Source: Calcarisporiella thermophila CBS 279.70 (taxonomy: Eukaryota; Calcarisporiellomycota). Taken from it: 64,000 nucleotides of DNA. How positions within the stretch are numbered: the first letter of the stretch is position 1; each line of letters opens with the position of its first letter. Below, piece by piece: positions 34,288 to 46,520 of this stretch. A program made the position numbers and the translations under genes. Location of the stretch: the NCBI RefSeq assembly GCF_041956535.1, contig NW_027192196.1, positions 514,921-578,920 of the forward strand. The letters are read 5' to 3'. Under the pieces are notes generated by a model, which was given only the letters and a program-made list of their open reading frames with translations, ran no database searches and was not told where the DNA came from.

Positions 34288-35622
34288 TTACGCAGCCTTT
34301 TTCCGAAAGAGCATGGCGAGAGCAGCTACGGCCTCCTGCTCGCACTTTTCCGTCAGCCCCTCCTCAGGGATGGGTGCCATTGCTCTCTCACCAAGCATTG
34401 GCATGTCCTCCTCGTCGATAGGCTTTGTTGTTCTGTAGGCAGAGAGCGGCGGCGTTCGCAGAGCATGTCGCGCAGCTAAATCATTCGCAGGTGAGCTGGG
34501 GGGTGGGCGGCGGTAGTAGGGGTGATAATAGGGGGGGCCTGCGATGGAATGCCTGCGAAATTTGGCCGCTACACGCCGTGGGCCCAACTCTCGCCAGTTC
34601 TCCTCCTCTGTCGCGGAAGAATCTTCGCCCTCGGACCTCCTCTCCTCCAAACAGGGATCCGCGTCCACATCCACATGATTGCCACTCAGCCAGTACCTTC
34701 CTCGCCCCATTTTGCGGAACCTTGTCCCATTCAGCGCTGCAACAACATCTCTCTCCCAGTCCGATGCTGCACATGCCGGATAGTTCTCTCTGATGTACAC
34801 AAATATCTCACGCAATGTCTTCTGTTTCTTCTGCGTATGGAACATGTCGACGAGCAGGCGAGCCCATCCTTCAGGTGACATACGGGGCCATATGGAAGAA
34901 TGGAGGGAGTGAGCCCGCCGGTATCGAAAAGTATCCGCCTCCTCCATAAAATTGTCTTCGGGCTCGGTGGCGCTCTCGTCCGGCTCTCCCTCCTCCTCCA
35001 CCTCCGCTTCTTCTCCTAGTTCTTCCTCTTCCTCCTCCTCCTCCTTCTCCACTTGCATCATTGCTCGTAGCTGTTTTCCGGTTGAAATTTCAGGGGAGGA
35101 TGAGGTTCTCGGAGGTGATGGCATCCCTTTCTCAATCCTGCCTTCGCCCAAATCCTCTACCTCAATCTCCTCATCCTCACCTTCCTCGGCTTTTGCCAAC
35201 TTCACGACGTCTCCCCCGGCTGCAACCGCCCGCGGGACTCGGGCTTGCTCTTCTTTCTCAGGTACATGATTCACTAGTGGCAATTTCTCATCTCGCTTCA
35301 CGTCCGCCGTGACCTTTTTCGACATCCCCTTCTTCGCCCAACCTCTTCCTCGGAGCATGGTGTCCACCATCTTTCGAGGGCGCCGCTTGAAGCAGGGATA
35401 GGCACTGAGGACCCATCTTAGCAACTCCTCTTCAGTACGAGGTAGAGCACGTGCAAGAAATGATGGCCACACATCGGACGGCTTGCTTCTGGAAACAGGC
35501 TTGGAGGACCGTATGACATGAGGGTGGCTCCGTGGCTTCAGCCGACGATGGTGATGAGGAGTCAGGTGATAATGGGGAGGGCGATGACGTCCATGCATGC
35601 GGTAGAGGCGTTTAAGAGCCAT
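34288..35622 (-). CDS. winged-helix (forkhead/Gds1-like) putative DNA-binding protein
   Basis: Intronless 444-residue frame starting MALKRLYRMHGRHRP. The N-terminal 50 residues are very rich in His, Arg and Pro. A long acidic run (about residues 190-230) lies in the middle. Residues 251-314 (GWARLLVDMFHTQ, TLREIFVYIRENYP, DVVAALNGTRFRKMGRGRYW) match the pattern of a small winged helix, ending with the basic wing GRGRYWLS. A second, weaker copy of the same pattern can be seen at about 52-100 (WPSFLARALP, ELLRWVLSAYPCFKRR, MVDTMLRGRGWAKKG). The family assignment rests on pattern only; a nuclear transcriptional role is likely but the targets are unknown. Confidence 0.7.
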   Translation of the reverse strand: MALKRLYRMHGRHRPPHYHLTPHHHRRLKPRSHPHVIRSSKPVSRSKPSDVWPSFLARALPRTEEELLRWVLSAYPCFKRRPRKMVDTMLRGRGWAKKGMSKKVTADVKRDEKLPLVNHVPEKEEQARVPRAVAAGGDVVKLAKAEEGEDEEIEVEDLGEGRIEKGMPSPPRTSSSPEISTGKQLRAMMQVEKEEEEEEEELGEEAEVEEEGEPDESATEPEDNFMEEADTFRYRRAHSLHSSIWPRMSPEGWARLLVDMFHTQKKQKTLREIFVYIRENYPACAASDWERDVVAALNGTRFRKMGRGRYWLSGNHVDVDADPCLEERRSEGEDSSATEEENWRELGPRRVAAKFRRHSIAGPPYYHPYYRRPPPSSPANDLAARHALRTPPLSAYRTTKPIDEEDMPMLGERAMAPIPEEGLTEKCEQEAVAALAMLFRKKAA

Positions 35623-36423
35623 GGTGTGCCTTGTGTGTACGAGAGATTGCCAGTTCCTTCTTCAAAAGAAGAGAAGCTATGGGTGTTAATGAGAGAATAA
35701 AATGGTCGTTGGTTTCGTGGAAGAAAAGAAAATGTAAGAAAATGCAAAAGAGAGATGAGGGAAAGAAGCTCAAATAGCTGAGGGGGAGACGAGAGCTTCT
35801 GCGGCTTGGGTCGTATAAAAAAAGGGCGGGGAAATCCACGGCTGCACAAATCGAAGGACGCCATGGCCAACACGCGCGATTTTTCTCTTGGATGGGCCAT
35901 GTCGGGGTTATGATGGCCGTAAAAAAAAATCCGTGATATCACTTCTCTATCATGTTATTGCACGAGCGATAAGCTTGCGATAGTCGGCCATTCTTGCGAA
36001 ACGAATTCGGATCCTATTCAGAATGACCAATATTTTATTTGAGCCCGTCTTCCTCCCCCTCTTTTGGCTTGCAACATATTCGTTTGCATCCAACGGACTC
36101 TCTTTGTTTATCAATCATGGGCAAAATCTACAACAAGCTGATGAAATTTTCTCTCGTCCATCACCGAAATAAGCTCCGAATATGCCTCTATTTGACACGG
36201 CAAACTAGACACAAGAATATGGCAAGAAATGGGTGAAGAGGCAGAATCAAAACAAACAAAACGATAGGAAAATATATAACGCATTGATTGGAAGATAAAA
36301 ACCCTTTAAATAGGTAGAGATATACACACATACATACATATATATATATATATCCTATTAAGTCATACAAAAAAGTAGATGGCCGCATTTATTAGCTGGA
36401 TCGAATCCAGATTTTTTTTTCTT
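35623..36423. other. intergenic: winged-helix promoter, transporter 3' flank
   Basis: About 800 bases. The part next to 35622 is the promoter of the minus-strand winged-helix gene. The other end has an (AT/CATA)n microsatellite near 36325-36352 and the transporter 3' flank. No supported gene. Confidence 0.55.
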
Positions 36424-38134
36424 TCAACTATTTTGTTTAGACCCATTTGTGACTGCAACCATCACAAACCCAATAAACACCAGACATGCTCCCGTAAAGT
36501 AGCTAAGATCAAGGGGGACTTCTTTGTACATGATATCACCGAACAAAGCAACGGGAATCTAGTAAAATAAAGAGTGGAAAAAAACAACCATCAATCATCT
36601 CCCAATCATTCAATAGCATTGTTATTACGAGCTCTTACCGTCAAGGAGAGGCCGAGAGTTGCAACTAGAGGAGAGGTCATGAGCATCGATACAACCCACA
36701 GATAGTCCGACCTAGGCGCAGATGCATTCAAATTAGTGATTTCTAAAAGCATCATGAAGGACAAAGTGGAAGAGATATTTACAAAAAGTTTCCGAGCACT
36801 GCATTCAACCCCAACATACACCACACATATCCAGACGACGGCAGTTCGAATTTTTCGATACCCGTCCAGTCCAAAATAAAGAAACAGGGCCAAAGCAACA
36901 GCACATTGAAGAGGCCGAGTAGTCCAAAAAAGAGCGGCATATGCACGCGGGACTCATCACCCATGCGCCGTTTGATAAGAACCATATAAGCCCCATACAA
37001 AAATGCGCCCGTGATGGAGAGAAAATCACCCAAAATAGGAGCAGCAGGCTGTTGGGGACCGGTAGTCGTGGAAGAATTCAAAGGCTTGGGATCACTCATG
37101 GACAATGAAATCAGCATAACTCCAAGAATACTAACGGGGTTTGTAAAAAAAAAATTAATAGGAATATATGCAGTATACGTCAATGGCTGATCATTTTTTT
37201 AACGAAACAAAAGTAGAGAGGTTGCTCTCTCGGATGAATACCTTGCACAAACAGCGGAGGAATTTGCCAGCGTGAATCGCTCAATTCCAAACATGACCCC
37301 GAGTACCAGCGTGAAGAGGGAAGACAGCGAGGAGATGATCGTGGTAGAGGCAACATTGGTGTAAGCCAGGCTAGCATTGATAGCATAATTGGCAGAGAAC
37401 CAAAGTGTGCAAAACAGCAAGCTTAGTCGCGCGGTCTATTTCAATCAGATAGACGGTCAGTCGGATGGTTAATGGAGTGGGGACCCATGACAATGAACTT
37501 GCCTCACTGAAGGAGAGCTTCGCTTGGTCTCCCTCGTTTTGAAGCAGCGGGTAAACATCAGGAGCCGATTGGTATAAGTATCGCCTCTCTGTGTGATGGT
37601 AGGCAAAGGGAAAACTCTCCATGGAAGACTGGTAGCTTGGCTGAATAACCTGGAATGAAAAGAATACATCGTTAGCTTATCTACTGTTGATTGCAGAATC
37701 CAATCTATCATCTCACAGTTGAATACGAACATGTACGAGAATACCCCCCATATCTACCAAAGCAAGAACACATGATGAGCCCTCCTAATGCACTAATCCA
37801 AAAGCCTCAGTACCTGAGCCTTCTGTTCCAAATCCCCTTCACGGCCTCCATCGCCAAATATATCGTAAACGAAGAGGTAGCCACATAGGTGGTCAAGAAA
37901 GGCTTATTATAGTCTCCAGAGGCCACATTCTAACCGCACACTTTCTTAACTTGATCATGCGCAATGGAAAGGCAAAAAGCAGAGGGAGCTTACACTGACG
38001 ATGAAGCTTGAGCTAACCCACAAGACGACCACAAAAGCCAAAATCACGAGCCCCCCTAGATATCGCCTGGAGAGATGGGATGGTGGTAGAGTTGGACTGC
38101 ATGGTTGCCAAGGAATAGCGATGTCTTGGGACAT
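36424..38134 (-). CDS. SLC35F/EamA-type multi-span transporter
   Basis: Multi-exon minus-strand gene from 38134 (MSQDIAIPWQPCSPT) to 36424 (ends TNGSKQNS). About ten hydrophobic helices are spread over the exons; the first is GGLVILAFVVVLWVSSSFIV. Diagnostic segments: LWFSANYAINASLAYTNVAS, TTIISSLSSLFTLVLGVMFG and later LSITGAFLYGAYMVLIKRRM, as in the SLC35F5/YML018C group of the drug/metabolite transporter superfamily. The substrate of this group is not settled. A charged loop after helix 2 (residues about 110-170) is typical. The start was chosen because the in-frame ATG at 38134 precedes the first helix; the ATG at 38105 is in a different frame. Confidence 0.88.
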
Positions 38135-38775
38135 ACAATGGGCTGCTGCTGTGGATTATGGGATGTGGCTTCGGGTGAATGTATGTCTATGTGTGTATGT
38201 ATATAGGGGTGGGCTCGAAGTAAGTGGAGAGGGGGGAATGGTGCGAGAGACAAAAAGTTGACCTGAAAAATGACCAAGGAATCTAATCAAGCATTTAAAT
38301 TGATTTTACACGAGACAAATAGCTCACATCTCGATCCGCATTAATTTTGCGGCAATTTTTTTTTTTTATTTTCTCATTAAACTATCGAGCTAGAAACTAT
38401 GCCAAATAGCTCCATCATTTCGGTTTGTCAGATAGATCTAGTTGAGTGCTTTTCTCGAACCCTGATGTGTTTACTTTGTTTGTCCTCAGCCTCGTGCGCG
38501 AAAATCGCTATCAAATTTCCTACGTTTCATTTGAGGGAAAAAAAATCCTTCCCCAGACTCTCGATCGAGGCCAAAAAATAAAACGAACAAAAATGAGAAT
38601 AATAAACAAAGTTCCCTAATAATTATATTACAGAATACAATAAAAAATCCCAAGAGAGAACAAGAGGTTGGGGGGAGGGGCGGAAGAAGTCAGCGCAAAA
38701 AAAAACATATGAAAAGACAAGAGGGAAACAAAAAGAGAGAGAGAAACGCAGGGATTTCAACACTAGTTGCCATAA
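38135..38775. other. intergenic: transporter promoter, cyclin 3' flank
   Basis: About 640 bases, AT-rich with A runs, no supported gene. It separates two genes transcribed in the same direction (minus). Confidence 0.55.
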
Positions 38776-39482
38776 TCATACTACCCAAAAATCCACTAAA
38801 TCAGCCCCCTCGTCCTCGTCCGTCGCCACCGCAGCCGGCGGGCAACTTCGTCGATACAGCGGGTGCTGCTTCACCAAATTCACATAGTACTGCTGTAATA
38901 GCCTTCCGGGGCAGCTTAGTCTCCAGTCGATGAGCGTGACAAATTCCAGCTCCAGCGTGTTCAGCTCGCCCATGGATATCCCGCCAACTCGCGCGTAGTG
39001 TGTGTTCGTACAGTACGAGTCACACAGAGCCTTTGCCCCCACCGTTGCGGCGGTTATTAGGAATCGATGGACAGTGAGGGAGGAGATGGTGAAGCTTTTG
39101 TTTCGCTCGCAGATGCGGTCGATGTAGACGAGTAAGAGCAGAAGACATGCACGCTCGATGGATGTGTATTTGACAATGCGGCGGAGATAATCATATACAG
39201 AAATGGAAGGAGGAGCTCGCGAGTGAAACCGAGTGAGCATCGCAGGAGTTAGGGGAATTTGATCATTATGGGAGGTTAGTCTTCCCAGCATGTCGGCTAC
39301 ACATACATCAGGCCGTCAGAGGAAGGGTTAGGAGGAGATGGAGAGGCCACAAGAAAATTGCTCCACTTACAGATCATGTGGGTTAAGTAATTAATATCAC
39401 ACTCATGAAAGTATTCAGGCACCTCGATAATCGCCGCCGCCGCCGCCGTATTAGATATTGAATTTGAACTCTCCTCTGCCAT
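38776..39482 (-). CDS. Pho80-like cyclin (PCL family)
   Basis: Two exons: about 39482-39371 and 39297-38776. The protein is about 210 residues. After an alanine-rich start, VPEYFHECDINYLTHMISDM joins across the intron to LGRLTSHNDQ. The cyclin box contains FHSRAPPSISVYDYLRRIVK, LLLLVYIDRICER, LTVHRFLITAATVGAKALCD and YARVGGISMGELNTLELEFV, all hallmarks of Pho80/Pcl cyclins. These partner a Pho85-type kinase in phosphate sensing, glycogen metabolism or polarity. Length is close to the minimal family members. The last 20 residues are acidic. No phosphate-pathway partner is visible in the window. Confidence 0.93.
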
Positions 39483-41410
39483 GAATGTTATGGGATCTAA
39501 CCAACATGTAGGAACAGTACAAAACTAGAAGGTATTGAAGGGAAATGAATTCTATAAACGGGAGAGAAGCGGATAACAAAACGGAGAAAAAGGTTCCAGA
39601 GAGGGGATCGATGCCCCACACAGCCCCACTAGTTACTTGACGGTTCTTCTTCGCAACACAAGGATTTAGAGCGTATAAATAACATCCACTATGAAGTAAT
39701 TCTACACGCGCTTGACGATCAAGTAGGAAAGGAGTAAAAAAAAGGATTGAGCGAGTTGACGGCACACGACTACCGCAATGCACCAATGAAAGAGAGCCAC
39801 TGTGACTAGCATTTTTCGTTCAAAGCACTTGTAAATATGGGCCTGAGCCGATGACTCGGTAACGCATCCTTGTGGAGACGGCGAACCACAGGCGCCCCAT
39901 TGATCGGAGAAGAGCGATGGATCCATCATACAAAACAAACAACGAGCGCTCAGTTCTACAAACGAGAAAGTGCAATTTTTGTCTGACACTAAATTCCAAT
40001 ATCCTGTTGAATTCCCGCCAGAGGCGTGAATCACACATCTGGCTGAAGGGCGCCTCTTTCGCCCCTCAACAACGCCTCCAATTTCACCAAATGGCTTGTT
40101 CTTTCGAGTTTGTGCTCGGAGACAGCTTGTTTATCGCCATGCAATGGAAATCTTTACAAAACCTAGATTGATGGTGGATTCGCGAATATTTCCAGGGCGG
40201 AATACTTTTACCGCTAAGCTTGGCTTATGTCTTCTCTCCTCTCTAAGTTCGGAAACCTAGTTGTGGTGGTAGATTTGGTTCTAACTCAGCCAAGGGCTCT
40301 TCCAATTACGACGTCACTAAGCAACGCTCATGATCGCTCAAACACCTAATCTCGGTATTGTTTGCCAGAGCTTCAGAGCTAGATGCCAGGGATGTCAATT
40401 GCGTCGAACCCTATCCATTCTCCAACATGTTAATTGCATCGTCTGTGCACAGGGCCCCATACCGAAAATAGGCTCCCAGAAACTTCACCGCGGCCTGAAC
40501 GACAGACTGTCAGCCCACCGATGCATTCCTCAAGTATGTGAAGCAGCAGTCATGTAGAAACTTAAGCCCGTGCTGTGGCTTTGATTGACCATTTCCGCCC
40601 TGGAGCCACGAGGGCTTGAAGCAACAAAATAGGCTCGCCACGCCCAGCGGCCATGTCATCCGTAGGAAACATACCCCGTTTCATACTGAATATGAACCGC
40701 TTTCAACGAGCTCTCTCCTGATCTCTCATGGCTTGCTATGCCTGACGGTGGGGGGGGGAGAGAGAGGATGGTTTATCTACATATATACATGTATAGATGT
40801 TATTATTTATCAAACTGCATAGACCCTGTTGCTTGAGGATTTTGATCGATTGTCACACCATTTGCTAGAGAATCGATGTGCTCACGACTCTCACCTATTT
40901 TTAGTTCAATACGAGCTAAGGAATTGGCGGAGTGAGGTGGGTGAGTATAACGCACACCTTTCACTCTTAGCGCTAGCTCCTGCATTACACAGGGAGATGC
41001 CAAGAACTTACAGGCGGCTCCGTGATTCTCTCCTAGAATGTCCCTATGTTCCTGACGCATCGATATTTTGACATAATCTTATAGTAGAGCTGATGATGGC
41101 AGGTTTAAAAAAGGCCCTTTCCACTTGGGTGGTTCTGTCTTTCTATCCATCTGGCCGTTCGTTGATTTATATGTGCATGCACGTGCGTATAGTTTTGCAC
41201 GAGAATGGAACGCTTATCCTAATTCATAAATACTTTCTCTTGGATATCAACGCCCACTTGGAAAATCCCCGCAACCCCGCAGGACATTTTGTGGCTTGAC
41301 TCTTTATAAAATTATGTTATGAAATTGGCGTGACAGCGGGGAAGAGCTGCAGTCTCTCCGTTCAATATTGATTATAAAGCACTCCTGTTCAGCCCAATTG
41401 CCTCTACGAG
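39483..41410. other. long intergenic region (divergent promoters)
   Basis: About 1.9 kb between the cyclin gene (-) and the PIN-like carrier (+). Several ORFs of 65-110 codons occur on both strands and overlap one another; none has a recognisable domain or a credible splice pattern. A G run is seen at 40748-40757. I see no gene, tRNA or mobile element here. Confidence 0.5.
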
Positions 41411-43029
41411 ATGAACAGCGGATTCGTGGCCGTTGCCCTTTCAGCTGTCCAGGTTGGGGCCTTGTTTTTTCACCCTTGTTCCCACTCTTCGAAATTTTCA
41501 TGAGTCAATTCTTCCTGAGTTAACTAACGACGAGAATGAACTGTCATTACCTTTATAGTCAACTGCACAGGTGCTGTTCATTTGTAGCGTCGGATATTTG
41601 CTTGCTCAACGGTTCGAGGTGTTTCGCTATGGGGCTGCTCGAAAGGTAATGGCAAAGAATGAATGAGCATCTTTTGCTTATTCATATTGATGTTCTCGTT
41701 ACCAGGGTCTTCAAGTGCTCCTCATCAACTGCTTAATCCCCTGCTTGCTCTTCTCGAAAGTTGGAAAGTCTGTACTCTAGCAATATATGCTGTTTAAATC
41801 GGCCAACTCATTGGTCTCGTCTCCAATTTAGAGCGGTGGACCTTCAAAAACTACTGGAATGGTGGCCACTTCCGGTATTTTTCTTCATCTACTTCGTGCT
41901 GAGCGCACTCCTCGGCTGGATAGGATCTTGGCTCTTCGGATGGAAGGGCTCGCTACGGAAGTTCGTGTGTGCATCTATCATAGTAATATCCCCTTCGCTT
42001 TATCCAAGATTCGTCGTCGTGTCGACTCATTTTTTCCATTTTTAAGTTCCAAAATACCACCAGCTTACCACTCGCCCTGGTTCAGTCTCTGGGCGATACA
42101 CCGGCCATTCGCTATTTGATGAAGCGAGAGGATGACGAACCACAAGAAGCAGTGTCTCGAGGGATAGCGTTCATCTTGTTCTGCACCCTTTTTGCGCACT
42201 TGACAAGGCGAGCAGAACCAGTTTATTAGAGTGGGATCCAAATGGCTGACCCCTCCTGCTTGAATATTAGGTGGAGTGTGGGAACATGGATGCTTGCTCC
42301 GCCGAGTGATGACGGCAAACTTCCTATCTCAGTGGATGCCAGCGATCACCACCATAGTCAGGGCGGCTCAGATGAACATACGCCTCTTCTTCCCGCGGTA
42401 AACCCACGCAGCGGCCCATGCGGGTTGATTTGGCGTATCTGGGCGGGATTCGTCAATCTTATGAACCCCCCGCTGGTCGCTGCCCTTGTGGCTATTATCG
42501 TCGGAATAACCCCGCTCAGACATCACTTTTTCGATCCCTCCGGCGTGTTTCGACACAACCTCGTCGCTGCTATCGAAACTTGTGGAGCAGCCTCCGTTCC
42601 ACTCGTGATGATAACCCTTGGCATTCAAGTAACTCTTAACATACCCGCTTGATGAAGGACGAAAACTGATACAATACTTGTTTTTTTATTCCTCCCCATA
42701 CTCAACAGCTTTATCACCTTCCACGAAGCGAAAACTGCACCAAATCCATCCTGAGCTGGGTGATTTGCTCCCGTTTCCTCCTTCTCCCCCTCATCTCCAC
42801 CGCTATGGTTCTTGGCCTCCGCCACTGGATCTCCACCGACCCCATGATGCTCTTTGTGCTGTTGCTGATGGGCAGCGGTCCCACGGCCATCAACATGATC
42901 AACATGTCGCAGTTGGTGGGCGCACACGAGGGCGAGACTGCCACCATGCTCTTTTATTCCTACCTAATGGTTGTACCCCTGACGACGATGTTTGTTGCTT
43001 GTATTTTAATGCTATTTGAGCATCTTTAG
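41411..43029 (+). CDS. PIN-like auxin efflux carrier family membrane protein
   Basis: Multi-exon gene; supported exons include 41411-41452, 41571-41645, 41706-41767, 41832-41982 and further exons to 43029 (first intron GTTGGG donor). The N-terminal five helices (GFVAVALSAVQVLFICSVGY, LINCLIPCLLFSKVG, WWPLPVFFFIYFVLSALLGW) are followed by the family motif NTTSLPLALVQSLG. A hydrophilic loop with a His/Asp stretch precedes the C-terminal helices (NPPLVAALVAIIVGITPL, VMITLGIQ, DPMMLFVLLLMGSGPTAINM and MLFYSYLMVVPLTTM). Fungal members lie in the ER or plasma membrane; their substrates are mostly unknown and should not be assumed to be auxin. The middle exon junctions near 41985-42260 are least certain. 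Confidence 0.88.
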
Positions 43030-43170
43030 TGGGAGGATGACTTGAATGGGCTATTTACTACAATGTTTATGTCTCCACACATGCAAACTCTCTCCTCGCT
43101 TAATTGTGAGGGAGTTTTTATTAAATAAAATGATAGACGTCTAGACGCGGCCGCCGCTCCCACTTCCTCT

Positions 43171-43652
43171 TTACAATTTCGAAGGGAGCAGTGCATCCCC
43201 ATCCCTTAACACACAGGGTCCTCCATAGATGACTTTCATTTTTTGCTCGCGTGCAAATCGCACGCATTGCTCATCTTCGCTTCCGGGCTGGAGCCACACA
43301 TAGGGAATGCCCAGTTGGTTAGCCTCTTGGAGGAGCTGAAGGGTCACTTTGGGCGGAGTGACAACCGAAAGGGAGGTGTGAGCAGCATCGGGGAGGTGAG
43401 AGAGAGCCGGAACGCATGAGATGGATTCAATGGTGGCCGATGTCTAGATTATGTATAATGTGAGAAGCGCCGATCATTCGCAACGAATGCCTTTAAGAAT
43501 CTTACTGGATTGATCGGGGTGACGGGCAATTTCCGCTCAATGTACCATCGCATGAGCTTGTTCCCGAATTTGTGCGGGGCAGAACTTGCGCCTGCAACCG
43601 CGAATCGTGCTGAAGTAAAGAATTCGCGCATCAAAGGTTCGAAACTCGCCAT
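43171..43652 (-). CDS. CoA-binding-fold (Rossmann) protein, YccU-like
   Basis: Two exons (43652-43506 and 43443-43171) give 139 residues. It begins MASFEPLMREFFTSARFAVA and the first strand-loop reads FAVAGASSAPHKFGNKLMRW, a nucleotide-binding turn as in the CoA_binding domain. PVTPINP, then SVVTPPKVT, YVWLQPGSED and a final CVLRDGD complete the single-domain fold. In bacteria and fungi these small proteins bind CoA or acyl-CoA; no reaction is established. The 3' end lies 140 bases from the 3' end of the PIN-like gene on the other strand. Confidence 0.9.
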
Positions 43653-43992
43653 TGTGTTTGTTCACCGGATGAGTAAGAAATTTTCTCTGGTGGCAATTTA
43701 TGAATAAATCGGGTCCGCTCATCCACTACGGGCTCCCAACTCTATTGAATAGCATCATAGGAACAAACAACAATGTCAAGAGTGAATAAGAAAAGAACAG
43801 ACAAGGGTAACAAGAAGTCCTCAAAGCCAGCAATAATATTCGATACACAGTGGAAACAAGCCGAGCAAAAGCAAACAACATGAACTAAAAGAAGAAAGAA
43901 CCAGGACGGAGGAGAATGGCAAGAAATAGGATATGGTTACCAACTTAAATAAGGAGGCCATTGTAGAGGGAGAAGGGGAGGATACGGTTCTC
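43653..43992. other. short intergenic: CoA-binding promoter, RING gene 3' flank
   Basis: About 340 bases, A-rich, separating two minus-strand genes. No gene seen. Confidence 0.6.
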
Positions 43993-45448
43993 TCAGCCCT
44001 CGCTAATCGTTAATGAACAGGAGGAGTTCGTCCTCGAGGGTTGGAGATTGGTTTTACACATGGGGCAGAATGGAGAAGAGTAGAGCCAAGGGTCTACGCA
44101 GTATCTATTCATGGGGGGGAGAGTTAGTTACTTCTGGAGGATGGGGTGAGCCACGTAAGATGTCTACAACCTGTGGAACTCATGTGCGCATGGAAGCAGC
44201 ACTCGAACTTCGTCACCCTGTTTATAGGCATCCAGACATATTGGGCAAACAAACTCCTCCGACGACCTTTTTCTAGTATTGGTTTCCAGCTGGAGCAGCT
44301 CCACTCCCGCGGAATCTTCAACGGCGCCATGCTCTGAGAGTTGCAGGGCACGCTCGGGCTTTCTTGGCAACACCACAGGTGAATACTCAGCCTGACTTTG
44401 GGGTTGGAGCTCGCTCCCTTCCTCCTTCTCGGGAAACCCCGACCCGCTTTCCTTCCACTTCCCTTTCTCCCCCTCCTCCTCTTTCTCCGTACAATGGCTT
44501 GTTACATCTCCTTCGCTGGGCATTGCAAACACTCGGACCGGGAAGGTGGCCAATACCAAAGGCGAGAGGCCGGGAAGTTTGGGCCCAAGCTCTGCCGGCG
44601 ACGGTTCGAAACCATAGTGATTAAGCTGTTGCCGTCGGCGTATTCGGCGAAGATACTCAAAAATCAGAATCAAGATGAAGAGGGCAGCGAGCCCCGCCAC
44701 ACAATACGCAAGGATGAAAACGCCATGCTGAGACGTCATACTGTTGGTTCTCATGTCTGGCGGCACCGCAGGAGGATTCGTGACACTTGTCGAGTTGGCG
44801 CTGCCGTCCACGGTGGCGTAGAGGGCACTGGCGTGGGTGGCATTATCAGGGCCGCTAAATATGGAGAGGATTTTGGAGAAAGTGCGCCCCGAGTACACAT
44901 TCGTGATGCCGAGCACGGGGAATTGGTTGGCGAGGGACTGCGGAATCCCGGACGGAAATGCACATCGATCAAGGCGGGTGGAGTAGAGAACAACTGACTT
45001 TGAGCTGCTCTGCCAGGCGGTGCGCACGTAGACATCATAGAGTGGGTCGTCACAGCCTATGGCGGCCACCCATGGATCATTCTGCGTGCTAGCATTGGAT
45101 TGTTTCCACCTAATCAGCATTCCCTAGTACCGAGATTGGGGTCAACCATGGAATGGCCGGCGTCTCCTAGGGCAAAAGGAACTCAAAAGAGGGATGGCCA
45201 TGACTTACCTCGACGTCCAGCGAGTTGACCCACACTGGATTCAAGAGAGTGAGATTCCAGTGAAGAGTGCCCGGATTTTCGGGCTTGCTGTGGTCGCTCA
45301 GTTTCTCCAATTCATCGCTCCACGTCTCAACGCTGACATTGAGAACACAGGAGGATTCCTGCAAGCGCCCCCGCGACACTACAGAGAGCAGGACGAGCAA
45401 GAAGATCCAGCAAGAGGAGGGAGGGATAAGTAGGCGTGGTAGCTTCAT
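43993..45448 (-). CDS. membrane RING-H2 E3 ubiquitin ligase with signal peptide
   Basis: Three exons are inferred: 45448 to a donor near 45208, 45123 to about 44172, and a last exon ending 43993. Residues 1-28 are a signal peptide (WIFLLVLLSVVS). A lumenal region of about 200 residues follows, with Cys pairs and N-glycosylation sequons (NVS, NLT, NAS, NAT, NST), then one transmembrane helix (VFILAYCVAGLAALFILILI). The cytosolic part ends in a RING-H2: CPICLDAYKQGDEV, LLPCAHEFH, then across the last intron RYCVDPWLYSSPFCPMC. All eight zinc ligands are present. The layout matches PA-TM-RING ligases that work in endosomes or vacuoles; the lumenal part is too diverged for me to confirm a PA fold. 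Confidence 0.88.
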
Positions 45449-45932
45449 GGCCTCCTTTATCTCGCCATAAAACGGATCGTAGAAAATGGTAGCGCAGAAT
45501 GGGAAAATGTCTGTTACGTCAAGAGCCTTTGTAAGACTGCAAGTGTGAACACACGAAAATTGCCTCCATATTTTTTTTCTACCGAAAGAGGCGAAGTTCC
45601 CGTACCAGGTTGCACTGACATGATTCAAACAAAGGTTTCTCTTTCCACGATCAAAAACCTTGGATCCTCCTTCACAGCTATCCCTTCCCCCCTTTGCCCG
45701 ACGGCCTTCCCTTGCCTTCGAGGTTTCTCCCGCCCTGCTCCCCCTTCGGCCTAGTTGTTTTCCTGCTCTCTTTCTGCTGTGTTCTCGTCCCGACCATGGA
45801 AAATACCACGAATCAGCCGTGGGGCTTCCCGAATCTTTCATGCACCTCTAGCAACAATAATGGACGAGTATAGACAATGGGCGGTGATACTACGCTTGTG
45901 TTTGTTTCTACATCGGAGACACATACGATGAT
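45449..45932. other. 5' flank of the RING gene
   Basis: About 480 bases upstream of the RING-H2 gene. The RING frame stays open upstream (to about 45841), but the ATG at 45448 begins a clean signal peptide, so the extension is not used. No other gene. Confidence 0.5.
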
Positions 45933-46472
45933 TCACCAGCCGACCGCAGATTCGGCGGTATTTGGTGCCTCATGAACTTCAGAGCAGGGTAAGCGGGCCG
46001 GCCTGCGCTCTCCTACCAGCTTCTCTTGGGGAGCGACATCAAGAACGATGGAATGCCCTTCACCCTCGAGGAAACAATCCAATAAAGTGGACTCGGGTGG
46101 AAGGGTCGTGTGAGCAAGATGCAGGCAACTAGGTCGCAAAAAGGCTAGGCCGGCCTTTGGGTGTAAATTAAAGATGAACAAGGTGCAGAAGGGCTTCATG
46201 CAGAGGAAATCCTCTCTCCAGCAGCTCATTAGCCCTGAATCATATTCATCTTGGCGTGGGCCAGAAATGACCTCAAGGCTAAGTGTCGGAGGCTGTTCCT
46301 TCCGACTAAACCTTTCCGGGCTGATTCGCCTTTTGTGCACCAACAGCCTAGAAATCCATAGGCAGCCCATTCCCCTACCCAACTCTTTCTGTCCGATTCT
46401 GGCCTTCATTCTTCGAAAATCGTCCATGTTTTGGTAATGTCTTATTGCGGATAACTCTTCCCCAATATTCAA
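45933..46472 (-). CDS. hypothetical ORF, 179 codons, unrecognised
   Basis: Open frame starting MNIGEELSAIRHYQNMDDFR with no visible domain, signal or membrane segment. It overlaps only a shorter plus-strand frame. It borders an eroded AT-rich island, so it may be a relic or chance frame. GC content is higher than in the neighbouring island. Confidence 0.3.
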   Translation of the reverse strand: MNIGEELSAIRHYQNMDDFRRMKARIGQKELGRGMGCLWISRLLVHKRRISPERFSRKEQPPTLSLEVISGPRQDEYDSGLMSCWREDFLCMKPFCTLFIFNLHPKAGLAFLRPSCLHLAHTTLPPESTLLDCFLEGEGHSIVLDVAPQEKLVGERRPARLPCSEVHEAPNTAESAVGW

Positions 46473-46520
46473 GTTGTTGCTTTCCCGTTCAAATACGAAA
46501 ATAGCCTACCCCTATTTCTG

